From Pseudomonas entomophila (lineage in GTDB: Bacteria > Pseudomonadota > Gammaproteobacteria > Pseudomonadales > Pseudomonadaceae), in contig NZ_JARGCS010000061.1 of the NCBI RefSeq assembly GCF_029193575.1, positions 1-56,383 of the forward strand: a stretch of DNA of 56,383 nucleotides, read 5' to 3'. The notes beneath the pieces were generated by a model that ran no database searches, had not been told where the DNA came from, and saw only the letters and a list, made by a program, of their open reading frames with translations. The position numbers and the translations under genes were made by a program. This document shows, piece by piece, positions 32,569 to 40,947 of this stretch (the first letter of the stretch is position 1; every line of letters starts with the position of its first letter).

Positions 32569-32641
32569 CCCCTGTGGGAGGGGGCTCGCCCCGCGATGTG
32601 AAGCCACCATCGCAATCGCGGGACAAGCCCCTCCTGCAAGG
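32569..32641. repeat. Inverted REP pair between xdhB and xdhC
   Basis: CCCCTGTGGGAGGGGGCTCGCC and the opposing AATCGCGGGACAAGCCCCTCCTGCAAGG. It sits inside the xdhABC-guaD run and could set a lower level for the maturation factor XdhC relative to XdhAB. Confidence 0.75.
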
Positions 32642-32670
32642 TCAGCAGCAAGACCTGGAGAGGTTGAATC

Positions 32671-33516
32671 ATGCACCAATGGATCAACGCCCTCGCCGAC
32701 CACCAAGCCCGTGGCGAAGCCTGCGTGCTGGTGACCATCATCGAGGAGCGCGGCTCGACCCCGCGCAACGCCGGCTCGAAGATGGTGGTCAGCGCCACCG
32801 GCCTGTTCGACACCATCGGCGGAGGGCACCTGGAATACAAGGCGCTGCACATCGCCCGGCAGATGCTCGCGGAACAACGCGGCACGCCGCACCTGGAGCG
32901 CTTCAGCCTCGGCGCCAGCCTCGGCCAGTGCTGCGGCGGCGCCACCGTGCTGCTGTTCGAACCGATGGCCGCGGTGCAGGCGCAAATCGCCGTGTTCGGC
33001 GCAGGCCACGTCGGCCGCGCTCTGGTACCCTTGCTCGCCGCGCTGCCCTGCCGGGTGCGCTGGATCGATTCGCGCGAGCAGGAATTCCCGCAGGTGATCC
33101 CCGAGGGGGTGACCCAGGTGGTCAACGAAGAGCCGGTCGACGAAGTCGCCGAACTGCCCGCCGGCAGCTACTGCATCGTCATGACCCACAACCATCAGCT
33201 GGACCTTGAACTCAGCGCCGCGATCCTGAAACGCAACGACTTCACCTGGTTCGGCCTGATCGGCTCGAAGACCAAGCGCGTGAAGTTCGAGCACCGCCTG
33301 CGCGAGCGTGGCTATGACGATGCGCTGCTGGCGCGCATGCGCTGCCCGATGGGCCTGGCCGAGGTCAAGGGCAAGCTGCCGATCGAGATCGCCGTGTCGA
33401 TCGCCGCGGAAATCATCGCCACCTACAACGCCTGCTTCGGCCAGCATGACGCTGCCGTCAACGCCGGCCCCATTGCCCAGTTGCTGCCGCCCTCCCGGCG
33501 CAGCCAAGCTATCTGA
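32671..33516 (+). CDS. xdhC: XdhC, xanthine dehydrogenase accessory protein
   Basis: 281 residues. The N-terminal XdhC/CoxI motif (VTIIEERGSTPRNAGSKMVV, about 19-38) with the CCGGATVLLFEPM cysteine pair (about 89-101) is followed by a Rossmann domain starting AVFGAGHVGRALVPLL (about 108-123). It binds and sulfurates the molybdenum cofactor and inserts it into XdhB. The gene sits directly between xdhB and guaD and ends ten bases before guaD. The length is typical. Confidence 0.94.
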   Translation: MHQWINALADHQARGEACVLVTIIEERGSTPRNAGSKMVVSATGLFDTIGGGHLEYKALHIARQMLAEQRGTPHLERFSLGASLGQCCGGATVLLFEPMAAVQAQIAVFGAGHVGRALVPLLAALPCRVRWIDSREQEFPQVIPEGVTQVVNEEPVDEVAELPAGSYCIVMTHNHQLDLELSAAILKRNDFTWFGLIGSKTKRVKFEHRLRERGYDDALLARMRCPMGLAEVKGKLPIEIAVSIAAEIIATYNACFGQHDAAVNAGPIAQLLPPSRRSQAI

Positions 33517-33526
33517 CGAGCCCTAC

Positions 33527-34831
33527 ATGAGCACAACCCGCAAAGCCTACCGCGCCGCCCTCCTGCACAGCATCGCCGACCCGGCCGAAGTCGGCCTGCA
33601 AGCCTCCCATGAATACTACGAGGACGGCCTGCTGGTGATCGACGAGGGCCGCATCAGCGCCCTCGGCCATGCCAGCGAGCTGTTGCCGACCCTGGCCGCC
33701 GACATCGAGGTGGTCCACTACCAGGACGCGCTGATCACCCCCGGCTTCATCGACACCCACATCCACTTCCCACAGACCGGCATGATCGGCTCGTACGGCG
33801 AGCAACTGCTGGATTGGCTGAACACCTACACCTTCCCCTGCGAACAGCAGTTCGCCGACAAGGCCCATGCCGACAAGGTCGCAAAGATCTTCCTCGGGGA
33901 ACTGCTGCGTAACGGCACCACCACCGCGCTGGTATTCGGCAGCGTGCACCCCGAGTCGGTCAACGCGCTGTTCGAGGAGGCCGAGCGCCTGGACCTGCGC
34001 CTGATCGCCGGCAAGGTGATGATGGACCGCAATGCCCCCGACTACCTGACCGATACCGCCGAGACCAGCTACAGCCAAAGCAAACAACTGATCGAGCGCT
34101 GGCACGGCAAGGGCCGCCTGCACTACGCGGTGACCCCACGCTTCGCCCCCACCAGCACCCCCGAGCAACTGGCGCTGGCCGGGCAACTGCTCAAGGAGCA
34201 CCCAGGCGTGTACCTGCACACGCACCTGTCGGAGAACCTCAAGGAGATCGACTGGGTCAAGGACCTGTTCCCCGAGCGCAAGGGCTACCTGGACGTCTAC
34301 GACCACTTCGAACTGCTCGGCGAGCGCTCGGTGTTCGCCCATGGCGTACACCTGTGCGACGAGGAATGCCAGCGCCTGTCGGACACAGGCTCTGCTATCG
34401 CGTTCTGCCCGACCTCCAACCTGTTCCTCGGCAGCGGCCTGTTCAACCTGCCCCAGGCCGAGCGCTTCAAGGTCAATGTGGGCCTGGGCACCGACGTGGG
34501 GGCCGGCACCAGCTTCTCGCTGCTCAACACCTTGAACGAAGCCTACAAGGTGATGCAGCTGCAAGGCGCGCGCCTGCACCCATACAAATCGCTGTACCTG
34601 GCCACCCTCGGCGGCGCCCGCGCACTGCGCCTGGACGACCGCATCGGCAGCCTGCGCCCGGGCAACGATGCCGATTTCGTGGTGCTCGACTACAAGGCCA
34701 CGCCGCTGCTGGACTACCGTCTCCAGCAATCCAACAGCATCGAGGAAACCCTGTTCGTGCTCACCACCCTGGGCGACGACCGGACCGTGCGCGAAACCTA
34801 TGCGGCCGGTCGACGCGTACACCAGCGCTGA
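33527..34831 (+). CDS. guaD: GuaD, guanine deaminase
   Basis: 434-residue amidohydrolase that turns guanine into xanthine and ammonia, feeding XdhAB. Zinc-ligand motifs are present: DTHIHFPQTGMIGSYG (about 79-94), YLHTHLSENLKEID (about 227-240), FAHGVHLCDEE and FCPTSNLFLGSGLF, with the aspartate in LGTDVGAGTSFSLL (about 320-333). ATG 33527 was chosen because the frame upstream overlaps xdhC in an arginine-rich, non-family sequence. The stop lies three bases from the stop of the convergent toxin-like gene. Confidence 0.96.
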   Translation: MSTTRKAYRAALLHSIADPAEVGLQASHEYYEDGLLVIDEGRISALGHASELLPTLAADIEVVHYQDALITPGFIDTHIHFPQTGMIGSYGEQLLDWLNTYTFPCEQQFADKAHADKVAKIFLGELLRNGTTTALVFGSVHPESVNALFEEAERLDLRLIAGKVMMDRNAPDYLTDTAETSYSQSKQLIERWHGKGRLHYAVTPRFAPTSTPEQLALAGQLLKEHPGVYLHTHLSENLKEIDWVKDLFPERKGYLDVYDHFELLGERSVFAHGVHLCDEECQRLSDTGSAIAFCPTSNLFLGSGLFNLPQAERFKVNVGLGTDVGAGTSFSLLNTLNEAYKVMQLQGARLHPYKSLYLATLGGARALRLDDRIGSLRPGNDADFVVLDYKATPLLDYRLQQSNSIEETLFVLTTLGDDRTVRETYAAGRRVHQR

Positions 34832-34834
34832 GCG

Positions 34835-37800
34835 TCAGAAGTAGGCCAGTCGCAACACCGCGACCTCGCCCGCGTGAGGCCCCTGCTCCAGACGCAGAAC
34901 GGCTACCAGGCGCACCAGCCGGCCACGCGCCTGCGACTGCTGCAGCAGTTGCTCGGCCTCCGTCGGCAACTGCTGGCGCCAGTGTTGCAGCCAGGCGTCG
35001 GACAGCAGCGCGCGGCCTTCCTGGAGCGCGAACTCGACCCCCGCTTGCTCGCTGGTCGCCATCGCCACCAGGTAGCTGCGTTCGCTCGCAGCCTGGTGGT
35101 ACAACACCACGCTGCCGGCGCGGTGGCGCTGGGTCAGGCCATACTGCACCAGCATGTCATCGACCAGGTTCAGCGCAAGATGACGCATGCGCGCACCGCT
35201 GACCGCCGCCAGCAGGTTCTGGCTGTGGCTGCCGGCGGCCCTCAGGTAATACAGCGACGGTGTCGCGGTGGCCTCATCCACCATCAGTGGCAGGCGCCAC
35301 GCCGCACCGCTGTCCAACCCGGCGGGGGTTTGCTCGCGAAGCAACAGCAGGGGGTCGGCGAGTTCATCGACCGGACGGCTGCCATACGCCCAACCGCCAC
35401 TCACGTTCTCGAGGTAAAGCAGGCGCTCGTGGTCACTGCCCTGGGCCCGCTCGAAGACGTGTCGCGCCGCGTTCAAGGCGCTTTGCCGGGTCAGGCCGGT
35501 GCGTGCGCCACTCACCTGGCTGTCCAGCGGCGCAGTGAACAACGGACGGCGCACGGCCCAGCCGCCACTGTCCCTCGCCACGAGCCAAGGCTGCTCATTG
35601 AAGCGCTCACGCAGGCAGCGCTCCAGGTCATCGAAGCTCAAGGCACTGCTCAGGCTCGAAGAACGACTGAGCAGCACCTGGCTGCCAGGCTCGGCGGGAA
35701 ATACCGGCAGGAACTGCCTGCTGACGAGCGCGCCCCGCACGCTGGCCTGGCCCTGCACACCGTACAGGCCCGTGCCCGCGCCCAGCTCGATGTCACTGGC
35801 GCCCAGGGGGCGTAGTTCGTGGCGCCAGTTCCTCAGGTTCGGCAAGGGTGCGTGGTCGCCCGCGGCAATGTTCACCCGCTCCCACAGCAGCAGCCCGCGA
35901 CGCTGGCCCTCCAACTGCACACCCCCCAGAATCGGGTGCAACACCCCTTGGCGTCGGGCATTGCGCAGCAGGGCGGCCAAGCGCAGGTCCGTGACGGTGG
36001 CGATCAGCGTGTCCAGCCAGGGGTCGCTCAACAACAGCATGCCATTGGCATCCTGCAACGATACCTGCCCCAGGGTATGCGCCTGCACCAGCACATAAAC
36101 CTCGGGCAAGCCGCGCCTGCGCAACACCATCAACTGGCTCTGGCCCGTGCCAGCGGCCTCCAGCACTTGGTAGCCACGCGCTGTCACCACGCTGCGCAGT
36201 GCGCTGGTCAACGGTTCGGGGTCGAGGCTGCCCATGGCATCACGCAACGCTCGGTGCTCGTGTGGCTGCAAATACCAGCACAATTGCCGCAAAGGCCCAT
36301 CCTGGGCCTCTATGGCCAGGTGCCGCACGTGCGCATGCACGGCTATCGCGGTCATTTCCTGCAGCGGCTCCAAATGGGGATCGGCCAAGCGCTCTTGCAA
36401 GCGTATGAGGCGTGTGTCGGTGAGCGACTGCCCGGCAGTATCGGCACGCCGGTAAAGGGTCTCGCCAAGCGCACGGCGGCTGCTCTGGCTCAACGATGGG
36501 AAACGGGCGGCCAGGCGTTGCTGGAAGGTCTCGGTGAAGCCTCCCAGGACCCTGGGCGTATCCACGGGGGTGTCGCCAAGGGCGATGCGCACAGGCCCTG
36601 CGCCGCGCTCGATCAACGCATCGAGCTCGGCGAGCGTGCCCGGCATCGCAGCATTCGGGCGCACATAAGCGACGTTGCGAGGCTGCATGCCCTCCAGGAT
36701 GGGGTAGTAGTGCCCGTCCAAGCGCACGCCAGGCAAGCGCACTTGCCTCGCGCCGGCGAAGGTGACGTAGACCCGACCGTCACTTAGTGTCGAGATCCCA
36801 TCGCCCTGGCTGAGATTCCAGCGCACCGCCTGCCAACTGTCGCCCACCGGCACCGGCCGCAGGTGCGCGCCCTCGCGCAGGTATTGGGTAGACCACCCTG
36901 GCGCTACGCCATCCTGCAGGAACGAGTAGGCGAACTCGACTTGCTGCTGGTTATCACGCAAATCGTACCGTGCCAGCTCCCGTCGTCCCCGGGCCAGCGC
37001 CTGTACCCGCGTGGTGTTCCTCAGGGGCGGATGCTGGCTGCGCGGCCCCCAGTCGGCGAACAGCCGTTCGGCTTCGGTGAGCTTGCCACCCCCACCGCGC
37101 AGACCGACTTCGGCATGCATCACCCAACGCGCGCCCTCCTGGCGTACCGGCGCTTCATACAACCGCGCGGCCGTGGCACGCAGGCGCAGGGTGGCCTCAT
37201 CGCTGCGCCGATAGACCTCGTAGGCCAGCCCGTCCTGCCAGATGTACTGCCTGCCGTGCTGGCGCCAGGTGTTCGCGTCCATGCCACCCAACGGCTCGGC
37301 ACCGTCGAGCAGTTGTCCGCTGGCATAGCCCCGCCACGGCTGGCGCGCCGCGCGTTGCTGCACCACCTGGCGCACTACACGGCGCAGGGTCGAGAGCGAC
37401 GCCCCCACCGGGAGGGCCGTGAGGAAGATGTCGATGACGCCCATGGCCACGCTCAAGGTTCCACGGATCATCTGGATGCTGTCACCCGTGCGCCAGGACT
37501 CGGCCACCTCCAGGGCCCCATCATGGATCGCCATCACGCTCTGCCAGGTCCCCAGCCCAGGGATCACCCCGAGCGCGAGCCACAGGTAGCCCACATGTCG
37601 CAGGTGGCTGGCGTGCACGTTGCTCTTGCGAATACCCGCCTGGCTGCGCCCTTCTTCGCGGGCCTGGGCCACCATCAAGTTGCATCGCCCGGCCAGTTGC
37701 AGGCCTACCAGGGTCTGGTCGAGGCAGGGGACCGTCCTGAGGTAGCCGGTGTAGTTGCGCAACGCCGCCTGGTGCAGGTAGCCGAGCAAGACGCTCGGCT

Positions 37801-39721
37801 CGTCACTGCAACGCTGGGCGATGTAGAGGGCCAGTTGCGGCATGCTGCGAATGCAAGAGGCCAGGTAGGCCACGGCTTCCTCGAGGCTTTCTCGCTCGAT
37901 CAGGCGCACCGACGCCATGGCCCCAGGCAGGTAGATCAGCGCGTGACCGTCGTCATTGACCAACGCCGCCGCGCCCTCGACCGTCTGCCCCAGTTCCTGG
38001 GTCGAATGCACCAGCACCCAGTGCAAGCGCAGCCCAGCCTCCTCCAGCGCCTGCCTCGACGGTGCCTCGGCGGCCTGTTCGAGCATCCGGGCACCTTGCT
38101 CGCTCAGGTGAGCGCGCCAGCGTTCGGTGGTGGCCAGCAATTTCAGTTCTAGCAGAAACGGCTGGCGCAGCCGCTCAGGGTCGCCTGCCTGTCCCGGGTC
38201 GAATTCCTTGCGCAGCTTCTCTTCGTAACGCCTGAGCGGGTCGAGGTCGGGCAATACCTGGGCAAGGTAGTCATGGTCGATACCTTGCACATGCCATCGC
38301 GCACGATCCAGCCGGGTGTATTCATCGTCGTTGCGCGGGTCGAAACTTTCGCAGGCGACCTCCGAGACGGTGCTGGGCAGGTACGGGAGCGAGAAGTCCA
38401 GCGAATGATCGGGGCGCCATAGCAGAATCTCGTCGATGCCCACTTCGATCGCAAGGTCCTCGAAAATACGCGCCTTGAGCAGCCTGCCTGCCCACACCGG
38501 AAACAGCGGCACTTCAGCACGCAGGTGGCACTCCAGGGCGAGTGCGGCGGCATGGTAATCGCGCAGCATGTGCGCATAGGCAATGCGTTCGGCGTCGCTG
38601 CGCGACAGTATCCACGTCGGCATGTGCTCAATCAGCGCATCGGCTTGCCACTGCCGCTCGGCCAGCGCCAGCGCTGCCTGGCGGCAGGTGTCACCGGGGA
38701 TGGCCAGCGCAGCGCGCGCCAGCATCAGGTGGCGCTCACGGGCTTCGGCGGTTTCGTCGGCGGAATCGCCCTGCCAATAGGAAAGCATTGCATCCCACAA
38801 CCCCTCCAGCCCTTCCTCGGCTGGCAGCCACTGCAGTTCGCGGTCCTCGTCCGGCAATGCCAGGGCGGCCGGCAGCCCCCCTTCGCGCAGGGTGAAGGCC
38901 AGGCGATCGCTCAGCCGTTGCCTGTCGTCAAGGCATGCCATCCCTCCCCCTTCGCCCTGCACCCACAACAACAGCGGGATATCACGACGGCCGGACGACC
39001 AGGCCTGCCGCTCGGTCAATACCCATACCCCCGGCAGCGTTTGCTCGCCCACCTGGGCTGCCAACCAAAGCCTGGACGGCGCAGCCTCTGGCGCCAGCAG
39101 GCGCTGAGCATGTCCCACCGCCAGCAGGCCCTCTTCCGCTTGCAGGCCTGCTTCCGCCCGCATTGCGTCGAGTGTGGCCTCACGCAGCCTGGCCACGGAT
39201 GCGCGCCAACCCGCCTGCTCGCCGAGCAGGATTTCCTGAACGCGTTTCCACGCGCCCTGCCGGCCCGAGAGCAACGTCCGCCAAGGCGCTAACAGCGTGG
39301 CGCTCGGCACGCCCTGGCCGAAACGGTCGAACAGCCGTTGCAGCAGGGCGTTGCGGCGTTGCTCGAGCAATTGCCGTGGGTAGCGCGATGGCTGGCTGCC
39401 CAGGTCGAGCAGGTCTGCGTAGTCGTCAGCTTGCTGTGCACTGGCGCTGGCCACGGCCTGGCGCCAGTGCTCCAGCCCTTGGGCAATGGCCTGGCTACGG
39501 TTACGAAATTCGCTGGGCAAGGCCTGAAGCCATTGGTCGTCCGACTGCGCCGCTACGTCCAGGGCAACGGCCAGTTGGTTGAGGCAAGCGATCGGCTCGG
39601 CGCACGCTGCGAGCACGCACTGCAATTGATAGTTGGCCTGCCCGAGCTCAGGCGACACTGTCGACTGCTCGGGGCGCTGGCTCGTCGGGAGTACTTCGAT
39701 CAGGCGATCGAGTGAATTCAT
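34835..39721 (-). CDS. Large toxin-like protein, dermonecrotic-toxin (DUF6543)-like
   Basis: 1628 residues, no Sec signal peptide. The N-terminal half is Leu/Ala/Arg-rich and helical. A segment at about 590 (HALIYLPGAMASVRL) resembles the conserved TPG-type motif of large Pseudomonas dermonecrotic-toxin-domain proteins. Two hydrophobic stretches at about 705-725 (YLWLALGVIPGLGTW) and 754-774 (AMGVIDIFLTALPVGAS) could form a membrane-inserting hairpin. The C-terminal 800 residues look like repeated beta-rich modules without a motif I recognise. It lies 114 bases after gntR on the same strand and converges with guaD. Family placement is by resemblance only; a surface or secreted effector is an inference, and no enzyme site is visible. 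Confidence 0.6.
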   Translation of the reverse strand: MNSLDRLIEVLPTSQRPEQSTVSPELGQANYQLQCVLAACAEPIACLNQLAVALDVAAQSDDQWLQALPSEFRNRSQAIAQGLEHWRQAVASASAQQADDYADLLDLGSQPSRYPRQLLEQRRNALLQRLFDRFGQGVPSATLLAPWRTLLSGRQGAWKRVQEILLGEQAGWRASVARLREATLDAMRAEAGLQAEEGLLAVGHAQRLLAPEAAPSRLWLAAQVGEQTLPGVWVLTERQAWSSGRRDIPLLLWVQGEGGGMACLDDRQRLSDRLAFTLREGGLPAALALPDEDRELQWLPAEEGLEGLWDAMLSYWQGDSADETAEARERHLMLARAALAIPGDTCRQAALALAERQWQADALIEHMPTWILSRSDAERIAYAHMLRDYHAAALALECHLRAEVPLFPVWAGRLLKARIFEDLAIEVGIDEILLWRPDHSLDFSLPYLPSTVSEVACESFDPRNDDEYTRLDRARWHVQGIDHDYLAQVLPDLDPLRRYEEKLRKEFDPGQAGDPERLRQPFLLELKLLATTERWRAHLSEQGARMLEQAAEAPSRQALEEAGLRLHWVLVHSTQELGQTVEGAAALVNDDGHALIYLPGAMASVRLIERESLEEAVAYLASCIRSMPQLALYIAQRCSDEPSVLLGYLHQAALRNYTGYLRTVPCLDQTLVGLQLAGRCNLMVAQAREEGRSQAGIRKSNVHASHLRHVGYLWLALGVIPGLGTWQSVMAIHDGALEVAESWRTGDSIQMIRGTLSVAMGVIDIFLTALPVGASLSTLRRVVRQVVQQRAARQPWRGYASGQLLDGAEPLGGMDANTWRQHGRQYIWQDGLAYEVYRRSDEATLRLRATAARLYEAPVRQEGARWVMHAEVGLRGGGGKLTEAERLFADWGPRSQHPPLRNTTRVQALARGRRELARYDLRDNQQQVEFAYSFLQDGVAPGWSTQYLREGAHLRPVPVGDSWQAVRWNLSQGDGISTLSDGRVYVTFAGARQVRLPGVRLDGHYYPILEGMQPRNVAYVRPNAAMPGTLAELDALIERGAGPVRIALGDTPVDTPRVLGGFTETFQQRLAARFPSLSQSSRRALGETLYRRADTAGQSLTDTRLIRLQERLADPHLEPLQEMTAIAVHAHVRHLAIEAQDGPLRQLCWYLQPHEHRALRDAMGSLDPEPLTSALRSVVTARGYQVLEAAGTGQSQLMVLRRRGLPEVYVLVQAHTLGQVSLQDANGMLLLSDPWLDTLIATVTDLRLAALLRNARRQGVLHPILGGVQLEGQRRGLLLWERVNIAAGDHAPLPNLRNWRHELRPLGASDIELGAGTGLYGVQGQASVRGALVSRQFLPVFPAEPGSQVLLSRSSSLSSALSFDDLERCLRERFNEQPWLVARDSGGWAVRRPLFTAPLDSQVSGARTGLTRQSALNAARHVFERAQGSDHERLLYLENVSGGWAYGSRPVDELADPLLLLREQTPAGLDSGAAWRLPLMVDEATATPSLYYLRAAGSHSQNLLAAVSGARMRHLALNLVDDMLVQYGLTQRHRAGSVVLYHQAASERSYLVAMATSEQAGVEFALQEGRALLSDAWLQHWRQQLPTEAEQLLQQSQARGRLVRLVAVLRLEQGPHAGEVAVLRLAYF

Positions 39722-39779
39722 GCTGACGGCTCCTTTGGTGAAGAGCCGTGGAAGATAGAGAGACGTAAAGCGGACGGGC

Positions 39780-39793
39780 GTTAGTTATCTAAC
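39780..39793 (-). repeat. Short inverted repeat before the toxin-like gene
   Basis: GTTAG-TTAT-CTAAC, five-base arms, about 60 bases upstream of the toxin-like start and within the gap after gntR. It could be an operator or a weak hairpin. It is AT-rich compared with its surroundings. Confidence 0.3.
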
Positions 39794-39835
39794 ACCCTGC
39801 GGGGAGGACATGTCGCGTGTCGACCTGGCAAACGA

Positions 39836-40594
39836 TCAACCCTTCGCCGAAGCCTTGGGCTTTTTCTGCAACAGGTGGGAGAACACTGCATGCAGGTCGT
39901 CCGAAGCGCTCTCCTCGTCCAGGTTCAGCTTGCTGTCGATGTGGTCCATGTGATGCATCATCAGCTCCACCGCCTGCCCGGCATCACGCGCCTCGATGGC
40001 GTCGATCAGCTGCATGTGCTCGTCGTAGGAGCAGTGCGAGCGGTTGCCGCTTTCGTATTGGGCGATGATCAGCGAAGTCTGCGACACCAGGCTGCGCTGG
40101 AAGCTCACCAGCGGCGCATTGCCTGCGGCTTCGGCGAGCTTGAGATGGAATTCGCCGGAGAGGCGGATGCCCGCGCCGCGGTCGCCACGGGAGAAACTGT
40201 CGCGTTCCTCGCGGACCATCTGGCGCAGTTCGTTGAGTTGCTCGGCGGTGGCGTGCTGCACCGCAAGCTCGGTGATGGCGCGCTCGACCATGCGCCGGGA
40301 GAAGAACACCTGGCGCGCTTCTTCGACCGTCGGGCTGGCCACCACGGCGCCACGGTTGGGCCGCAGCAGCACCACGCTTTCATGGGCCAGGCGCGACAAG
40401 GCGCGGCGGATGATGGTGCGGCTGACGCCAAAGATCTCGCCCAGCGCTTCCTCGCTCAACTTGGTGCCCGGCGCGAGGCGCTGTTCGAGAATCGCCTCGA
40501 AAATATGCGCGTAGACGATATCGTCCTGGGTACCGCTGCGCCCGGCCTTGCCGTTGCGCGCAGGTTTCTTCAGAGGTTGCAGCTGTTCGTTCAT
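39836..40594 (-). CDS. GntR-family regulator (FadR/FCD type) of the purine cluster
   Basis: 252 residues. The DNA-binding domain lies at about 26-90 (DIVYAHIFEAILEQRLAPGTKLSEEALGEIFGVSRTIIRRALSRLAHE), and the FCD effector domain at about 100-235 has the metal-ligand pattern EFHLKLAEAAGN and DEHMQLIDAI...HHMDH. It is divergent from the AzgA-type permease gene. The shared 353-base space holds at least two TTGTACACA-type palindromes, and similar sites occur at the uraH/puuE and gcl promoters, so it is the best local candidate to control them. The effector is not known. Confidence 0.9.
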   Translation of the reverse strand: MNEQLQPLKKPARNGKAGRSGTQDDIVYAHIFEAILEQRLAPGTKLSEEALGEIFGVSRTIIRRALSRLAHESVVLLRPNRGAVVASPTVEEARQVFFSRRMVERAITELAVQHATAEQLNELRQMVREERDSFSRGDRGAGIRLSGEFHLKLAEAAGNAPLVSFQRSLVSQTSLIIAQYESGNRSHCSYDEHMQLIDAIEARDAGQAVELMMHHMDHIDSKLNLDEESASDDLHAVFSHLLQKKPKASAKG

Positions 40595-40699
40595 GGGCTC
40601 TCGAGCGCAAGGGATCGGCCAGTCGGACCTTGACTGTAATACCTGTCAGAGGGGCGCTGGCAAGTCCTGGTGGAAAAAAGGGACCAAGGTATCGGCGCA

Positions 40700-40807
40700 T
40701 TGTACACAGGCTGAGCCGTTTCTGCAGGTGGCCTTTTCCCATATAGCTACCGAGCCGGGGATTGTGCGCACAAAAGATAAAACATTATTTGCATTCTTTG
40801 TACACAA
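40700..40807. promoter_or_regulatory. GntR-type operator cluster at gntR/permease
   Basis: TTGTACACAG (40700-40709), perfect palindrome TTGTGCGCACAA (40762-40773) and TTGTACACAA (40798-40807). The last lies directly before a possible -10 (CATAAT, 40811-40816), the textbook place for repression. FadR-type regulators bind GT-N2-AC palindromes, and the gntR gene itself is next to the sites. The middle palindrome has two extra bases between its half-sites. Confidence 0.55.
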
Positions 40808-40831
40808 AAGCATAATCCAGCGAGCAACTTC

Positions 40832-40847
40832 TTGACCCATAAGTCAA
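40832..40847 (+). promoter_or_regulatory. RutR-like operator before the permease
   Basis: TTGACCCATAAGTCAA has the same TTGACC-N5-GTCA shape as the two sites before xdhA and fits the RutR pattern TTGACCA-N2-TGGTCAA with few mismatches. It lies about 100 bases before the GTG start, immediately downstream of the possible -10. Confidence 0.5.
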
Positions 40848-40947
40848 CAAACTGGTCAGACGTCTGCCAACCCCCTCGCGGAGCCCCCAAGTGCATTGCG
40901 CAGGAACCAGGCTTCGAACAACAAGAAAGACTTGAGGAGTACTCGCT

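Larger units (their letters stand above)
40595..40947. other. Divergent control region gntR / permease
   Basis: 353 bases with no gene. The left part (40595-40690) is the gntR leader. The right part is dense with symmetric sites: TTGTACACAG (40700-40709), TTGTGCGCACAA (40762-40773, perfect), TTGTACACAA (40798-40807), TTGACCCATAAGTCAA (40832-40847) and CAGACGTCTG (40857-40866, perfect). Confidence 0.8.

Noticed and set aside
34874..39715. Several open frames on the plus strand opposite the toxin-like gene
   Set aside because: Low-complexity Arg/Gln/Pro composition and no ribosome sites. The minus frame is long, continuous and protein-like.
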